Assembly (NCBI GenBank): GCA_905215795.1
Contig: CAJMRV010000045.1
Span: forward strand, 1-10,325
Length of the DNA stretch: 10,325 nt
From: an uncultured bacterium
GTDB lineage: Bacteria > Pseudomonadota > Gammaproteobacteria > Burkholderiales > Burkholderiaceae_F
Direction of reading: 5' to 3'
Under the pieces are notes generated by a model. It did no database searches, was not told the DNA's origin, and saw nothing but the letters and a program-made list of their open reading frames with translations. The position numbers were made by a program, and so were the translations under genes. Below are positions 1 through 6,839 of the stretch, one piece after another (position 1 is the stretch's first letter; every line of letters begins with the position of its first letter).

Positions 1-16
1 AAACTCCAAAAAATTC

Positions 17-29
17 TTTGTTTTACAAA
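17..29. promoter_or_regulatory. short AT-rich inverted repeat (possible operator)
   Basis: TTTGT-TTT-ACAAA forms a perfect 5-base inverted repeat around a 3-base spacer, about 145 bases upstream of the flavin reductase start. It could be a regulator site, or chance in an AT-rich stretch. It does not match the FNR half-site TTGAT. The gene to the left lies outside the window. Confidence 0.15.
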
Positions 30-106
30 CCATTCCACCACCCATTCCCCCGCACCAGGATCATTCTGGAATCGAAGGAAGTAAAATGACTCATGGTTTT
101 TCGCCA

Positions 107-136
107 TTGCATTCGCATAGCCGTCATGAATACGAT
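107..136 (+). promoter_or_regulatory. candidate sigma70-type promoter for the flavin reductase gene
   Basis: TTGCAT at 107-112 and TACGAT at 131-136 are separated by 18 bases. Each resembles the -35 and -10 consensus only partly. Initiation just after the -10 box would give a leader of about 30 bases before the ATG at 174. An imperfect match found by eye; no transcription start is known. Confidence 0.3.
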
Positions 137-162
137 AAACCATCCTCCATGACCATCCAAAC

Positions 163-168
163 AAGGAG
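163..168 (+). promoter_or_regulatory. ribosome binding site of the flavin reductase gene
   Basis: AAGGAG lies five bases before the ATG at 174. It fixes that ATG as the start rather than the out-of-frame ATGs at 86 and 150. Confidence 0.75.
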
Positions 169-173
169 TAACC

Positions 174-1979
174 ATGACCAACTGGACCAAAACACGCATC
201 AGCCTGATCACGTTGAGCGCACTCGCGCTCGCGGGCTGTGCCACACATGCCGTGAACGCCCCGAGCACGTTCACGCCGGGCACCTACACGACGACCGTCA
301 ACGGGCACAACGCCCCGATGACCGTCAGCGTGACGGTCTCCAAGAACCGCATCGAGTCGATCGACACGAGCGGCAACCTTGAAACCATCGGCGTCGGCCA
401 GGTCGCCCTCAAGAAGCTCACCGACCAGATCCTCGCCCAGCAGAACCTCGACGTGGACGCCGTCACCGGCGCCACCATCTCCTCGTTCGCCCTCCTGCAC
501 GGCATCAAGGAGGACCTCAAGCAGGCCGGCGGCGACATGAAGGCCCTCACGCAGAAGGCCCCCAAGGCGCTCGCCCCGCTCGTCAAGTATGAAGGCGACG
601 TCGTCGTCATCGGTGGTGGCGGCACGGGCCTCGCAGCCGCCCTTTCGGCCTACCAGGCCGGCGCCAAGAAGGTCTACGTCCTTGAAAAGCTCGGCTACCT
701 CGGCGGCTCGACCAACGTCAGTGAAGGCGCCCTGAACGCCGTCGACGACGAACGTCAGAAGGCCCAGGGCATCGAGGACAGCTTCGAGAAGTTCGAGAAG
801 CAGACCTACGAAGGCGGCCACAAGAAGGGCGACAAGGTCCTCATCCACGAACTCACCCACCATTCGATCGACTCCGTGAAGTGGCTCGAATCCATGGGCG
901 TGAAGTTCCGCGACAAGATCGGCACCGCCACGGGCGCCCTCTGGCAGCGCAGCCACTACCCGGCCACTCCCTCGGGCAACACCTACATCCGCGCGCTTGA
1001 AGCCGCCATCGAGAAGACCAACGGCGCCATCGTCGTCCTCACCGACACGGACGCCAAGGACCTCGTCATGAAGGACGGCCGCGTCACGGGCGTCGTCGCC
1101 CAGCACAAGACGCAGCGCGTCGAACTCACCGCCGCCGACGGCGTGATCATCGCCACGGGCGGCTTCGGCGCCAACATCGACCTGCGTCAGAAGGTCAACA
1201 CGGGCGTCTGGAAGTCCGTCAAGCTCGACAACAAGATCGGCTGCACGAACATCCAGAAGGCCGCCCAGGGTGAAGGCATGGTCCTCGCCCACAAGGTCGG
1301 CGCCGACCTCATTGGTCTGGACGACATCCAGATCCACCCCTGCGGCACGCCGGGCACGGGTCTGATGGAGAACATCCGCACCTCCGGCCGCAACCGTCTG
1401 TTCGTCAACTCCGACGGCAACCGCTTCGTCAATGAAGGCGCCGCACGCGACGTCCTCGCCCGCGCCATCTTCGAACAGAAGGGCGGCACGTACTGGGTGC
1501 TCGTCAACCACGTCCGCTACCCGAGCCGCGACTTCGTCGACCGCAACGGCGCGTCGATCAAGAACATGGTGGCCCTGGGCTCCGTCATCGAAGCCGACAC
1601 CCTCGACGAACTCGCCAAGAAAACGGGCATGAACGCCAAGAACCTCAAGAAGGCCGTGGCCAACTACAACCTGGTCGTCCAGGGCAAGGTCAAGGACAAG
1701 CTCGGCTTCGTGGCCGACAACAAAGACGACAAGCTCCTCACTGAAGGCCCCTGGTACGCCTGCAAGAAGGTGCCGACCGTCCACCACACCATGGGCGGCA
1801 TCCGCATCAACAAGGAGGCCCAGGTCCTCAACCACGAAGGCAAGCCCATCCCCGGCCTCTTCGCCGCGGGTGAAGTCACGGGCGGCATCCATGGTTCGAA
1901 CCGCCTCGGAGGCAACGCCATCGCCGACGTCATGACCTTTGGCCGTATCGCCGGCAAGAACGTGGTCGAAATGAAGTAA
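174..1979 (+). CDS. exported FMN/FAD-dependent fumarate-reductase-like lipoprotein (flavocytochrome c family)
   Basis: This 601-residue protein belongs to the extracytoplasmic flavin reductases of the flavocytochrome c/fumarate reductase family. Residues 1-22 form a lipoprotein signal with lipobox LAGC (Cys22), so it is probably membrane-anchored on the outside. Residues about 35-115 are an FMN-binding domain with the ApbE flavinylation motif DAVTGAT (95-101), predicting FMN linked covalently to Thr101. The FAD domain starts at about 142 with VVVIGGGGTG and Glu171. Fumarate-reductase catalytic positions can be matched by eye to Shewanella Fcc3: His388 (H365), Glu399-x-x-Arg402 (E378/R381), Arg425 (the R402 proton donor), His537 (H504) and Arg577 (R544). 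No CxxCH heme motif is present, so electrons must reach the FMN domain from another carrier. Residues around the Fcc3 T377/M375 positions differ, so the acceptor may be another unsaturated acid rather than fumarate. It appears to be a single-gene unit with its own promoter region and terminator. Family certain, substrate unknown. Confidence 0.9.
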   Translation: MTNWTKTRISLITLSALALAGCATHAVNAPSTFTPGTYTTTVNGHNAPMTVSVTVSKNRIESIDTSGNLETIGVGQVALKKLTDQILAQQNLDVDAVTGATISSFALLHGIKEDLKQAGGDMKALTQKAPKALAPLVKYEGDVVVIGGGGTGLAAALSAYQAGAKKVYVLEKLGYLGGSTNVSEGALNAVDDERQKAQGIEDSFEKFEKQTYEGGHKKGDKVLIHELTHHSIDSVKWLESMGVKFRDKIGTATGALWQRSHYPATPSGNTYIRALEAAIEKTNGAIVVLTDTDAKDLVMKDGRVTGVVAQHKTQRVELTAADGVIIATGGFGANIDLRQKVNTGVWKSVKLDNKIGCTNIQKAAQGEGMVLAHKVGADLIGLDDIQIHPCGTPGTGLMENIRTSGRNRLFVNSDGNRFVNEGAARDVLARAIFEQKGGTYWVLVNHVRYPSRDFVDRNGASIKNMVALGSVIEADTLDELAKKTGMNAKNLKKAVANYNLVVQGKVKDKLGFVADNKDDKLLTEGPWYACKKVPTVHHTMGGIRINKEAQVLNHEGKPIPGLFAAGEVTGGIHGSNRLGGNAIADVMTFGRIAGKNVVEMK

Positions 1980-2002
1980 CCCACCCCCTTGACAGCATGA
2001 CC

Positions 2003-2033
2003 AACGGCACCCTCTCGGAGGGTGCCGTTTTTT
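2003..2033 (+). terminator. rho-independent terminator of the flavin reductase gene
   Basis: A perfect 12-base-pair stem (2003-2014 with 2018-2029) has a TCG loop and runs into six T residues (2028-2033). It begins 23 bases after the stop codon. Confidence 0.92.
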
Positions 2034-2039
2034 ACACGC

Positions 2040-2068
2040 AAAAAAGGGGCGGACCAATGTCCGACCCC
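2040..2068 (-). terminator. rho-independent terminator of the dsbL-dsbI operon
   Basis: Read on the minus strand, GGGG-T-CGGAC / GTCCG-CCCC forms a 9-base-pair stem with one bulged base and an ATTG loop, followed by six T residues (2045-2040). It lies about 30 bases after the dsbI stop, back to back with the plus-strand terminator. Confidence 0.8.
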
Positions 2069-2098
2069 ACAAAACCAACTCACATCAATTCAATAAAT

Positions 2099-2731
2099 TC
2101 AATCCTTCATACTCCACGTCCCGGCGTCGTAAATCATCAAGGCGAAGTAGATGGCCGTCGCCACGCCGAAGGCGAGGAGGCAACAGTCCGCCATCGTCAT
2201 GAAATGCTTGGAGGGGATGAGGTACCAGCCCCCGGCCGCGTCATACATGTCGATCAGGGATTTCTGAAGCGGCGAGAGGTCCACCCCGTGGGGGACCACG
2301 GAGGCGTCGTAGCCGCAGTCGCCCGTCGGCATGAACCAGTCCGGAGCCCACTTCTCAAGCGGCAGTCCGAAGGGATAGTGCGGCTCCATCGAGCAGCCCT
2401 GCATCCCGAAGAGCGCCATCGGATCGTCGGAATGGACCGCGAAGTGGATCGAGTGCAGGCGCACCGAGCAGTAGATGCCGTAGATCGCACCCCAGAGTCC
2501 GAAGCCGTAGCCCGAGAACCTAAGCAACCAGCAGGCGGGACGGGTGAAGGCGAGGAGCGCCCCGAGACCGATCAGCACGAAGGCGAACCGGATGTAGACG
2601 CACTGTTCGCAGGGCTTCATATAGAGCCACACCTGGAAGACGTCGTGGGCAAGCAGGACGAGCCCAAGGCTCAGCGCGGCGATGGCTCCCCATACCCAAC
2701 GCCGTTTGTGAAGGGAGGAGAACATCGACAT
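2099..2731 (-). CDS. dsbI: DsbI-like inner-membrane thiol oxidase (DsbB family)
   Basis: This 210-residue membrane protein would reoxidise its partner DsbL and pass the electrons to quinone. Four hydrophobic segments are visible (about 12-30, 46-62, 72-92 and 182-201). The first periplasmic loop carries the KPCEQCVYIR signature with Cys41 and Cys44, the quinone-facing pair typical of DsbI rather than classical DsbB. The second loop has Cys113 and Cys139 (GDCGYD), the pair that exchanges disulfides with the thioredoxin-fold partner. All four catalytic cysteines are present and the length fits DsbI. The start at 2731 lies two bases after the dsbL stop and has GGAG eight bases upstream, so the genes are translationally linked. 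An alternative ATG lies two codons further in. Physiological substrate unknown. Confidence 0.88.
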   Translation of the reverse strand: MSMFSSLHKRRWVWGAIAALSLGLVLLAHDVFQVWLYMKPCEQCVYIRFAFVLIGLGALLAFTRPACWLLRFSGYGFGLWGAIYGIYCSVRLHSIHFAVHSDDPMALFGMQGCSMEPHYPFGLPLEKWAPDWFMPTGDCGYDASVVPHGVDLSPLQKSLIDMYDAAGGWYLIPSKHFMTMADCCLLAFGVATAIYFALMIYDAGTWSMKD

Positions 2732-2733
2732 GA

Positions 2734-3399
2734 TCAGGCTCCGGGCTTGCGGGCAAGTTCCTCGACGAGGTTGACGAAGCCGTCGAAGTTGCGGATCTCA
2801 CGCGTCATGATCAGGTACTTGCCGTTGACGACGTAGGCGGGCACGCCCTGGATCTTCGCCACGTCGTAGGTCTTCTTCCACTCGTCGGCGAGCGCCACCG
2901 CGGCGGGTTCCGCGCGCATCTTCTCGAGTTCGGAGACGGGGATGCCGGTGGCGTCCGAGGCCGTCTTCACGAAGGCCTCCTCACCCTCGGTCCAGCGTTC
3001 GCCCTGCTTGTGGTAGGCGAAGTACCAGGCGTCGCGGGCCTTCGCGAAGAGCGAGTCGGGATCCTCGACCGAACGGTGAGCGGCCTCGTCCCTGAGTTCA
3101 AGCGCGGCGAGGATCGTGCTAGCGACGCGGCCGTAGTCGCCCTTGGTCTCGAGATGGATAGGATCGAACTTGAGCCCCGTGCTCTTCTCGATCTTCGGGA
3201 GCACCTTCGGGTCGACCGCCACGCCGAACTTGTAGCAGAACGGACAGGCGTAGGACCAGACCTTGACGAGCTTGCCCGTCTTGCCCGCGAGGGGCTTCTC
3301 GAGCGTCACGTACTCCTTCCCCTCCGTGGCCGCCGTCGCGGCGCCGAGCGGAATCAGGGCGAGCCCGAGGATGGAAGTGATGAGTAGACGACGATGCAT
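2734..3399 (-). CDS. dsbL: DsbL-like periplasmic dithiol oxidase (DsbA family)
   Basis: This periplasmic thioredoxin-fold oxidase introduces disulfides into exported proteins. Residues 1 to about 23 are a signal peptide ending in an AxA site. The active site is YACPFCYKF with Cys52 and Cys55; the dipeptide Pro-Phe differs from the Pro-His of classical DsbA and, as far as I recall, matches DsbL. The cis-proline loop is GVP with Pro187. The helical insert between them is complete, giving 221 residues, normal for the family. The start at 3399 is chosen because GGAG (3410-3407) sits seven bases upstream of it, whereas it directly abuts the ATG at 3405, which would add two residues. It is followed two bases later by dsbI, its expected redox partner. 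DsbL/DsbI pairs are known to serve arylsulfate sulfotransferase, but none is encoded here. A specialised DsbA is the alternative name. Confidence 0.87.
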   Translation of the reverse strand: MHRRLLITSILGLALIPLGAATAATEGKEYVTLEKPLAGKTGKLVKVWSYACPFCYKFGVAVDPKVLPKIEKSTGLKFDPIHLETKGDYGRVASTILAALELRDEAAHRSVEDPDSLFAKARDAWYFAYHKQGERWTEGEEAFVKTASDATGIPVSELEKMRAEPAAVALADEWKKTYDVAKIQGVPAYVVNGKYLIMTREIRNFDGFVNLVEELARKPGA

Positions 3400-3404
3400 G
3401 ATCA

Positions 3405-3430
3405 TTCTCCGGAAGTGATGGTCGGGAGAA
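3405..3430 (-). promoter_or_regulatory. possible hairpin covering the dsbL ribosome binding site
   Basis: On the minus strand TTCTCC (3430-3425) can pair with GGAGAA (3410-3405), which contains the Shine-Dalgarno sequence; the loop is 14 bases. Six base pairs alone are weak, so sequestration is only possible, not shown. Confidence 0.25.
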
Positions 3431-3431
3431 A

Positions 3432-3461
3432 GTCCGCTGCCGCCTCCTGCCGGAAGCGGAC
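3432..3461 (-). promoter_or_regulatory. stem-loop in the dsbL leader
   Basis: GTCCGCT (3432-3438) pairs with AGCGGAC (3455-3461). After one mismatch CCG (3440-3442) pairs with CGG (3451-3453), giving a 10-pair stem with an 8-base loop. On the transcript the loop reads GCAGGAGG, a Shine-Dalgarno-like sequence with no start codon close behind it. Role unknown. Confidence 0.35.
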
Positions 3462-3477
3462 CCTCATGCGGACCCTC
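3456..3477. repeat. tandem 10-base direct repeat upstream of dsbL
   Basis: GCGGACCCTC occurs at 3456-3465 and again at 3468-3477 with two bases between, a 12-base period, about 55-80 bases upstream of the dsbL start. The spacing is near one helical turn and could suit a dimeric regulator. The first copy also forms part of the leader stem-loop. Confidence 0.4.
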
Positions 3478-3515
3478 TTATGTTTTGTTCATCCCGTCAA
3501 TATACATTAGGGACA
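3478..3515 (-). promoter_or_regulatory. AT-rich promoter-like region for dsbL-dsbI
   Basis: This is the only AT-rich island in the dsb upstream region. On the minus strand it holds TATATT (3504-3499) and an overlapping TTGACG (3500-3495), but no well-spaced partner box for either is clear. A terminator lies further upstream, so a promoter is needed between that terminator and dsbL. Confidence 0.3.
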
Positions 3516-3633
3516 TGTAGAAGGCGAGGCGGATTCCCTTGCCGCCCAGCCTAGTATGACACCTTTGCACCGCCTGAAAAAGCCTTTTCCCCGGCCGGCC
3601 CCGTTGGAACCTTCCCTACCCCGGACGAGGCGC

Positions 3634-3667
3634 AAAAAAAAAGCTTTCCCCCCGGAGGAGGAAAGCT
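3634..3667 (-). terminator. rho-independent terminator of the molybdoenzyme operon
   Basis: On the minus strand AGCTTTCC pairs with GGAAAGCT (3667-3660 with 3649-3642) around a 10-base loop, followed by a run of nine T residues overlapping the stem end (3642-3634). It lies about 230 bases beyond the ttrA-like stop and separates that operon from dsbL-dsbI. Confidence 0.75.
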
Positions 3668-3893
3668 GATCAACGGGACCAAAAAGAGTTTCATGAACTC
3701 ATGATTTCCACTCGGGTCCCCACCCTCGTGGAATCGGGCTTGCCGGGACGCCCTCATCTGACCCACTCGGGGCGCCCCGGTAAAGCGGGTTCATCCAGCG
3801 GCGCCGTCCCAAGGAGCGGTGCGGCGCTACCCGACGAAAACCCGTGCGGCCGCCCTCTTCTTGTTTTTCGGACGGCTGCGGACGTTCAATGCG
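3668..3893. other. gene-free GC-rich stretch downstream of the ttrA-like gene
   Basis: No convincing coding region is seen. It contains two TCATGA palindromes (3691-3696, 3699-3704), an imperfect inverted repeat at 3708-3731 (CCAC/GTGG and GGGT/ACCC arms), a 12-base perfect palindrome CGGGGCGCCCCG at 3768-3779, and the 9-mer CCACTCGGG twice (3708-3716, 3763-3771). It is probably the 3' untranslated region of the operon. A small RNA ending at the 3634-3667 terminator is possible but unsupported. Confidence 0.4.
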
Positions 3894-6827
3894 TCACTCG
3901 ATCTTCTCGACGCGGACCGGGATGCCGGTTCGGCAGTTGCCGGCGACGTAGTAGTCGTTGAGCATGCTCGCGACGCCCGGGCGGGTCGGGTCGTGCGGAA
4001 TCATCTGGTTGACGGCGGTGCCGCCGCCACGCTTGGCGATGCCCTTGAAGACCTGACCGTCGATGACGCGGTCCTCGCTGCCGTAGGCGGTGTGCCCGTA
4101 ACAGTGGCCGATGCACACGGCGTTGATCGCCACACCGTCGTCCACCTGCAGTTCACCCACGGCAGGAACGCCGTTACCGCTGACGATGCGGACGGTGTCA
4201 CCCGTCTTCAGGCTGAACTTGCCAGCCGTCAGGGGGTTCATGTAAACGAAGTTCGTCGGGGAGACCTCGGCGCAGCGGTCAAAGGCACCCGAGTAGTTCG
4301 AACGCAGCGTGGGCTTGTAGCTCGCGAAGCGCAGCGGGAAGGCCTCGGGGCTCCAGTGCTTCGTCCAGGCGTCGCCGTTGAAGAAGCGGGGCTCTTCGAG
4401 GACTGGCACGCCTGGATAGGGCTGGCCGCTGAAGCAGTGACGGACCTTGGGCATGGCCGGGTTGAAGAACTGGAGGCACTTACCTTCGGCGCCTGCGATG
4501 AAGTCGCCGTCGTACTTGTTTCCGCGCGTGTAGTAACCGCCACGGGAGAGAAGCGCCTCAACGCGGGAGGCCTCGGCCGGGGTCAGATAGGGCGAAACCA
4601 TCTTCATGGCACGATTCAGACCGGCGAAGCGACGATCCTCATCGGTGACCACGGGCAGGTCGTTGAACTGGGAGGCCACGTTGGCGAGGTAGCGCACGTG
4701 CCAGTCGTCGAAGCACTCGAGGTCGGCCTTGCCGCCGTTGGCGGTCGGGATGACACCCTTGCCGAAGCCCGGCAGGCCGAGCGAGAGGGCGACGTCGATG
4801 AGGAACTCCTCCATGCAGACGTGGCGGCCCTTGGCGTTGACGACCGTGCGGGGCGTCACGACCGGGACGCCGGCGGTGACGCACTGATAAAAGTTGCCCC
4901 ACGTGCGGTCGCAGCCGTACTCCTCGTACATGACGCGGTCGGGAATGATGTAGTCGGCGTAGCGGTTCGTCTCGTTGATGAACGCGTCAATGGCCACGAA
5001 CAACGGGAGATCGACCGGATTGGCGATGACCTCCTCGACACGGTGGTCGATCGAGCCCGCGCTGAAGAGCACGTTGCTCCTCCAATTAATCAGGGCCTTG
5101 GCCGGATAGGGATCGGCGTTGACCGCGGCGGTGATCATCTCGGCAGCGTTCCCGGCGGTGTACTCGGGGAACATCGGATGGTAGAGATGATGCGCCGGAT
5201 AGGGCTGCTCGCCGCGTTCAAGGCGCTTCTTGTACTCCGTGGAGTCCTCGTAGGCACCGTTGCGGCAGGCGTTCATCTGGCCGTCGAGGTCGACCATACC
5301 CTCGAACTCACCGAGGTTGTAGGGACCATCGAAACCCTCGAAGGCTCCCAGGCTGTAGATGGCGCCGCCCTTGGCGTCGTGCGAGCCGACAAGCGAGTTG
5401 AGGATGCAGATCAGCCACGAGGACATCGGGGCGTCGGCGCTGTTGTTGCCGGTGTTGGAAAGGGCGACGACGCGACGGCCGTGGTGCGTGAACTCCTTGG
5501 CGATCTCGGTCATGCGCGGCACGCTCACCTGACATATGCGGGCATAGGTGTCGAGCGGATGACGGCGGGCCTCGTTGGCGAGGATCTGCAGGGAGGAGAC
5601 GAGCCTGACGGACTCGCCCTTCTTGTTCATGAACATGCCATCCACGAAAAGGTCGCCCTTGGTGGCGACGGCCGCGTTGGCGAGCTTGCCGTCGGTGACG
5701 ACGACGCCTTCGCCGGCCTTGCCGAGGCCGAAGTCGGACGCGTCGGCCATTTCATTGGTGTTCGGGTCGACCAGGTGCGTGGCGTTGCTCCAGTTGAGCT
5801 CGCCGGCGGCTTTGGCGGCGGCTTCGTTCGGGATCGCGAGGAAAGCGTTGTTGAACCAGCCGTTGTCGAGGATCAGTCGGATCAGGCCGAAGAGGAAGGC
5901 CGTGTCCGTGCCCGGCAGGATGGGCTGCCACTGGGCGGACGTGTTGTTGGCCACGCTCGTTCGAAGAATCGGGTCGACGCAGACATACTTGGCCTTGCGG
6001 TCCACACGGGCGTCGGCGATGGCGCGGCCGGTGCGGTTGATGCTCGCGCCGGAGCCGCCGGGATTCGTACCGATGAAGATGGCGTACTCGAAGTTGTCCC
6101 AGTCCACGTCGCACATGCCCGCGGAGATCTCCGGAGCCAGGCCGAGGGAGTAGCCGACGCCCACGCCGGCGCCGCAGTAGGCGTGTTTGGTCGTGAGGTT
6201 GACTGTGCCGAAGGCCTTCGTCATGAAGCGCGAATAGAAGGAGCCGCGGAGCGTGTCCTCCTCATTGAAGGTGGCGAGGAGCTGGTTGGCCTTGGAGCCG
6301 AACTCGGGGTAGCCCGGAACGACCGGCGTGTCGAGGTCGCGGATTTTGCGCAGGCCGTCGACGTGACCTTCGCCGAATAGATCGCCGCCCTCGATAATCT
6401 CGCGAAGCGCCTGTTCGTAGGGGATCGACTTCCACTTGTTGGAGCCGCGCTTGCCGTCGCGCTTGAGGACCTTGAGCACGCGCCTGTCGTCGTCGACGCA
6501 GTCGATGCTCGAGGCGCCCTTGCCGCAGCAGGTGGCTCGGTGGGCGAGCCCCTTGTCGCCGGTGAGCAGGCGGTAGGCCTGCTTGACGGGCGTCGAAAGG
6601 GGAAGCGGGGTGCCGCCGGTGACGACCTCGCAGTAGGGGTTGCCGGCCACGCGCAGGAGCTTGTCGGTGTCGCTGTCGACCTTGTAGCGCAGGCCGCACA
6701 TGTTGTTGCAGGTGAAGCAACGGGTGAATCCGACGCGATAGCCGTTGCGCAGCTCGATGTCTCCGCCGACGCGTTTGAATTCCGGCTCGCAGGCCAGGCC
6801 GAATCTGGGTTCTTTCTTGTTGGTCAT
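3894..6827 (-). CDS. ttrA: TtrA-like molybdopterin oxidoreductase catalytic subunit (tetrathionate-reductase family)
   Basis: This is the catalytic subunit of a membrane-linked molybdoenzyme of the DMSO reductase superfamily, 977 residues. The N-terminal cluster motif is Cys37-x2-Cys40-x3-Cys44, with Cys101 (CCGKG) as fourth ligand, a wide spacing seen in TtrA/ArrA-type enzymes. The blocks KRDGKRGSNKW (122-132) and EGGDLFGEGHVDGLR (146-160) and the predicted Mo ligand Cys218 in KHAYCG point to the TtrA branch. Residues 245-265 (FEYAIFIGTNPGGSG) are part of a pterin-binding domain, and about 850-975 form the C-terminal dinucleotide-binding domain with GHCYGHTAYG. Tetrathionate reduction to thiosulfate is the family activity; another sulfur or oxyanion acceptor is possible. 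No Tat or other signal peptide is visible. The ATG at 6827 cannot be moved upstream because an in-frame TAA, the stop of the ttrB-like gene, lies 12 bases before it. The protein is correspondingly shorter than usual TtrA. AGGAT gives a ribosome site about seven bases upstream. Last gene of the operon. Confidence 0.8.
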   Translation of the reverse strand: MTNKKEPRFGLACEPEFKRVGGDIELRNGYRVGFTRCFTCNNMCGLRYKVDSDTDKLLRVAGNPYCEVVTGGTPLPLSTPVKQAYRLLTGDKGLAHRATCCGKGASSIDCVDDDRRVLKVLKRDGKRGSNKWKSIPYEQALREIIEGGDLFGEGHVDGLRKIRDLDTPVVPGYPEFGSKANQLLATFNEEDTLRGSFYSRFMTKAFGTVNLTTKHAYCGAGVGVGYSLGLAPEISAGMCDVDWDNFEYAIFIGTNPGGSGASINRTGRAIADARVDRKAKYVCVDPILRTSVANNTSAQWQPILPGTDTAFLFGLIRLILDNGWFNNAFLAIPNEAAAKAAGELNWSNATHLVDPNTNEMADASDFGLGKAGEGVVVTDGKLANAAVATKGDLFVDGMFMNKKGESVRLVSSLQILANEARRHPLDTYARICQVSVPRMTEIAKEFTHHGRRVVALSNTGNNSADAPMSSWLICILNSLVGSHDAKGGAIYSLGAFEGFDGPYNLGEFEGMVDLDGQMNACRNGAYEDSTEYKKRLERGEQPYPAHHLYHPMFPEYTAGNAAEMITAAVNADPYPAKALINWRSNVLFSAGSIDHRVEEVIANPVDLPLFVAIDAFINETNRYADYIIPDRVMYEEYGCDRTWGNFYQCVTAGVPVVTPRTVVNAKGRHVCMEEFLIDVALSLGLPGFGKGVIPTANGGKADLECFDDWHVRYLANVASQFNDLPVVTDEDRRFAGLNRAMKMVSPYLTPAEASRVEALLSRGGYYTRGNKYDGDFIAGAEGKCLQFFNPAMPKVRHCFSGQPYPGVPVLEEPRFFNGDAWTKHWSPEAFPLRFASYKPTLRSNYSGAFDRCAEVSPTNFVYMNPLTAGKFSLKTGDTVRIVSGNGVPAVGELQVDDGVAINAVCIGHCYGHTAYGSEDRVIDGQVFKGIAKRGGGTAVNQMIPHDPTRPGVASMLNDYYVAGNCRTGIPVRVEKIE

Positions 6828-6839
6828 CTTCCTATCCTG

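Noticed and set aside
86..382. 98-residue plus-strand open frame overlapping the start of the flavin reductase gene
   Set aside because: No ribosome site; it overlaps the lipoprotein signal region of the real gene in another frame.
1997..2836. 279-residue plus-strand open frame over dsbI
   Set aside because: It runs through both terminators and antisense to dsbI, whose four cysteines and helices mark the real gene.
3551..3766. 71-residue minus-strand open frame between dsbL and the ttrA-like gene
   Set aside because: It crosses the 3634-3667 terminator, has no clear ribosome site and has low-complexity Gly/Pro/Phe composition.
3770..3850. possible tRNA or riboswitch, from a GGTTCATCC stretch resembling a T-arm
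   Set aside because: The arms flanking it do not pair into a T-stem, and no acceptor, D or anticodon stems can be found at the right spacing.
3819..6380. 853-residue plus-strand open frame opposite the ttrA-like gene
   Set aside because: It is an antisense shadow of a high-GC gene with clear family motifs. Its translation is low-complexity, rich in Val, Gly, Ala, Asp and Arg, with no recognisable domain.
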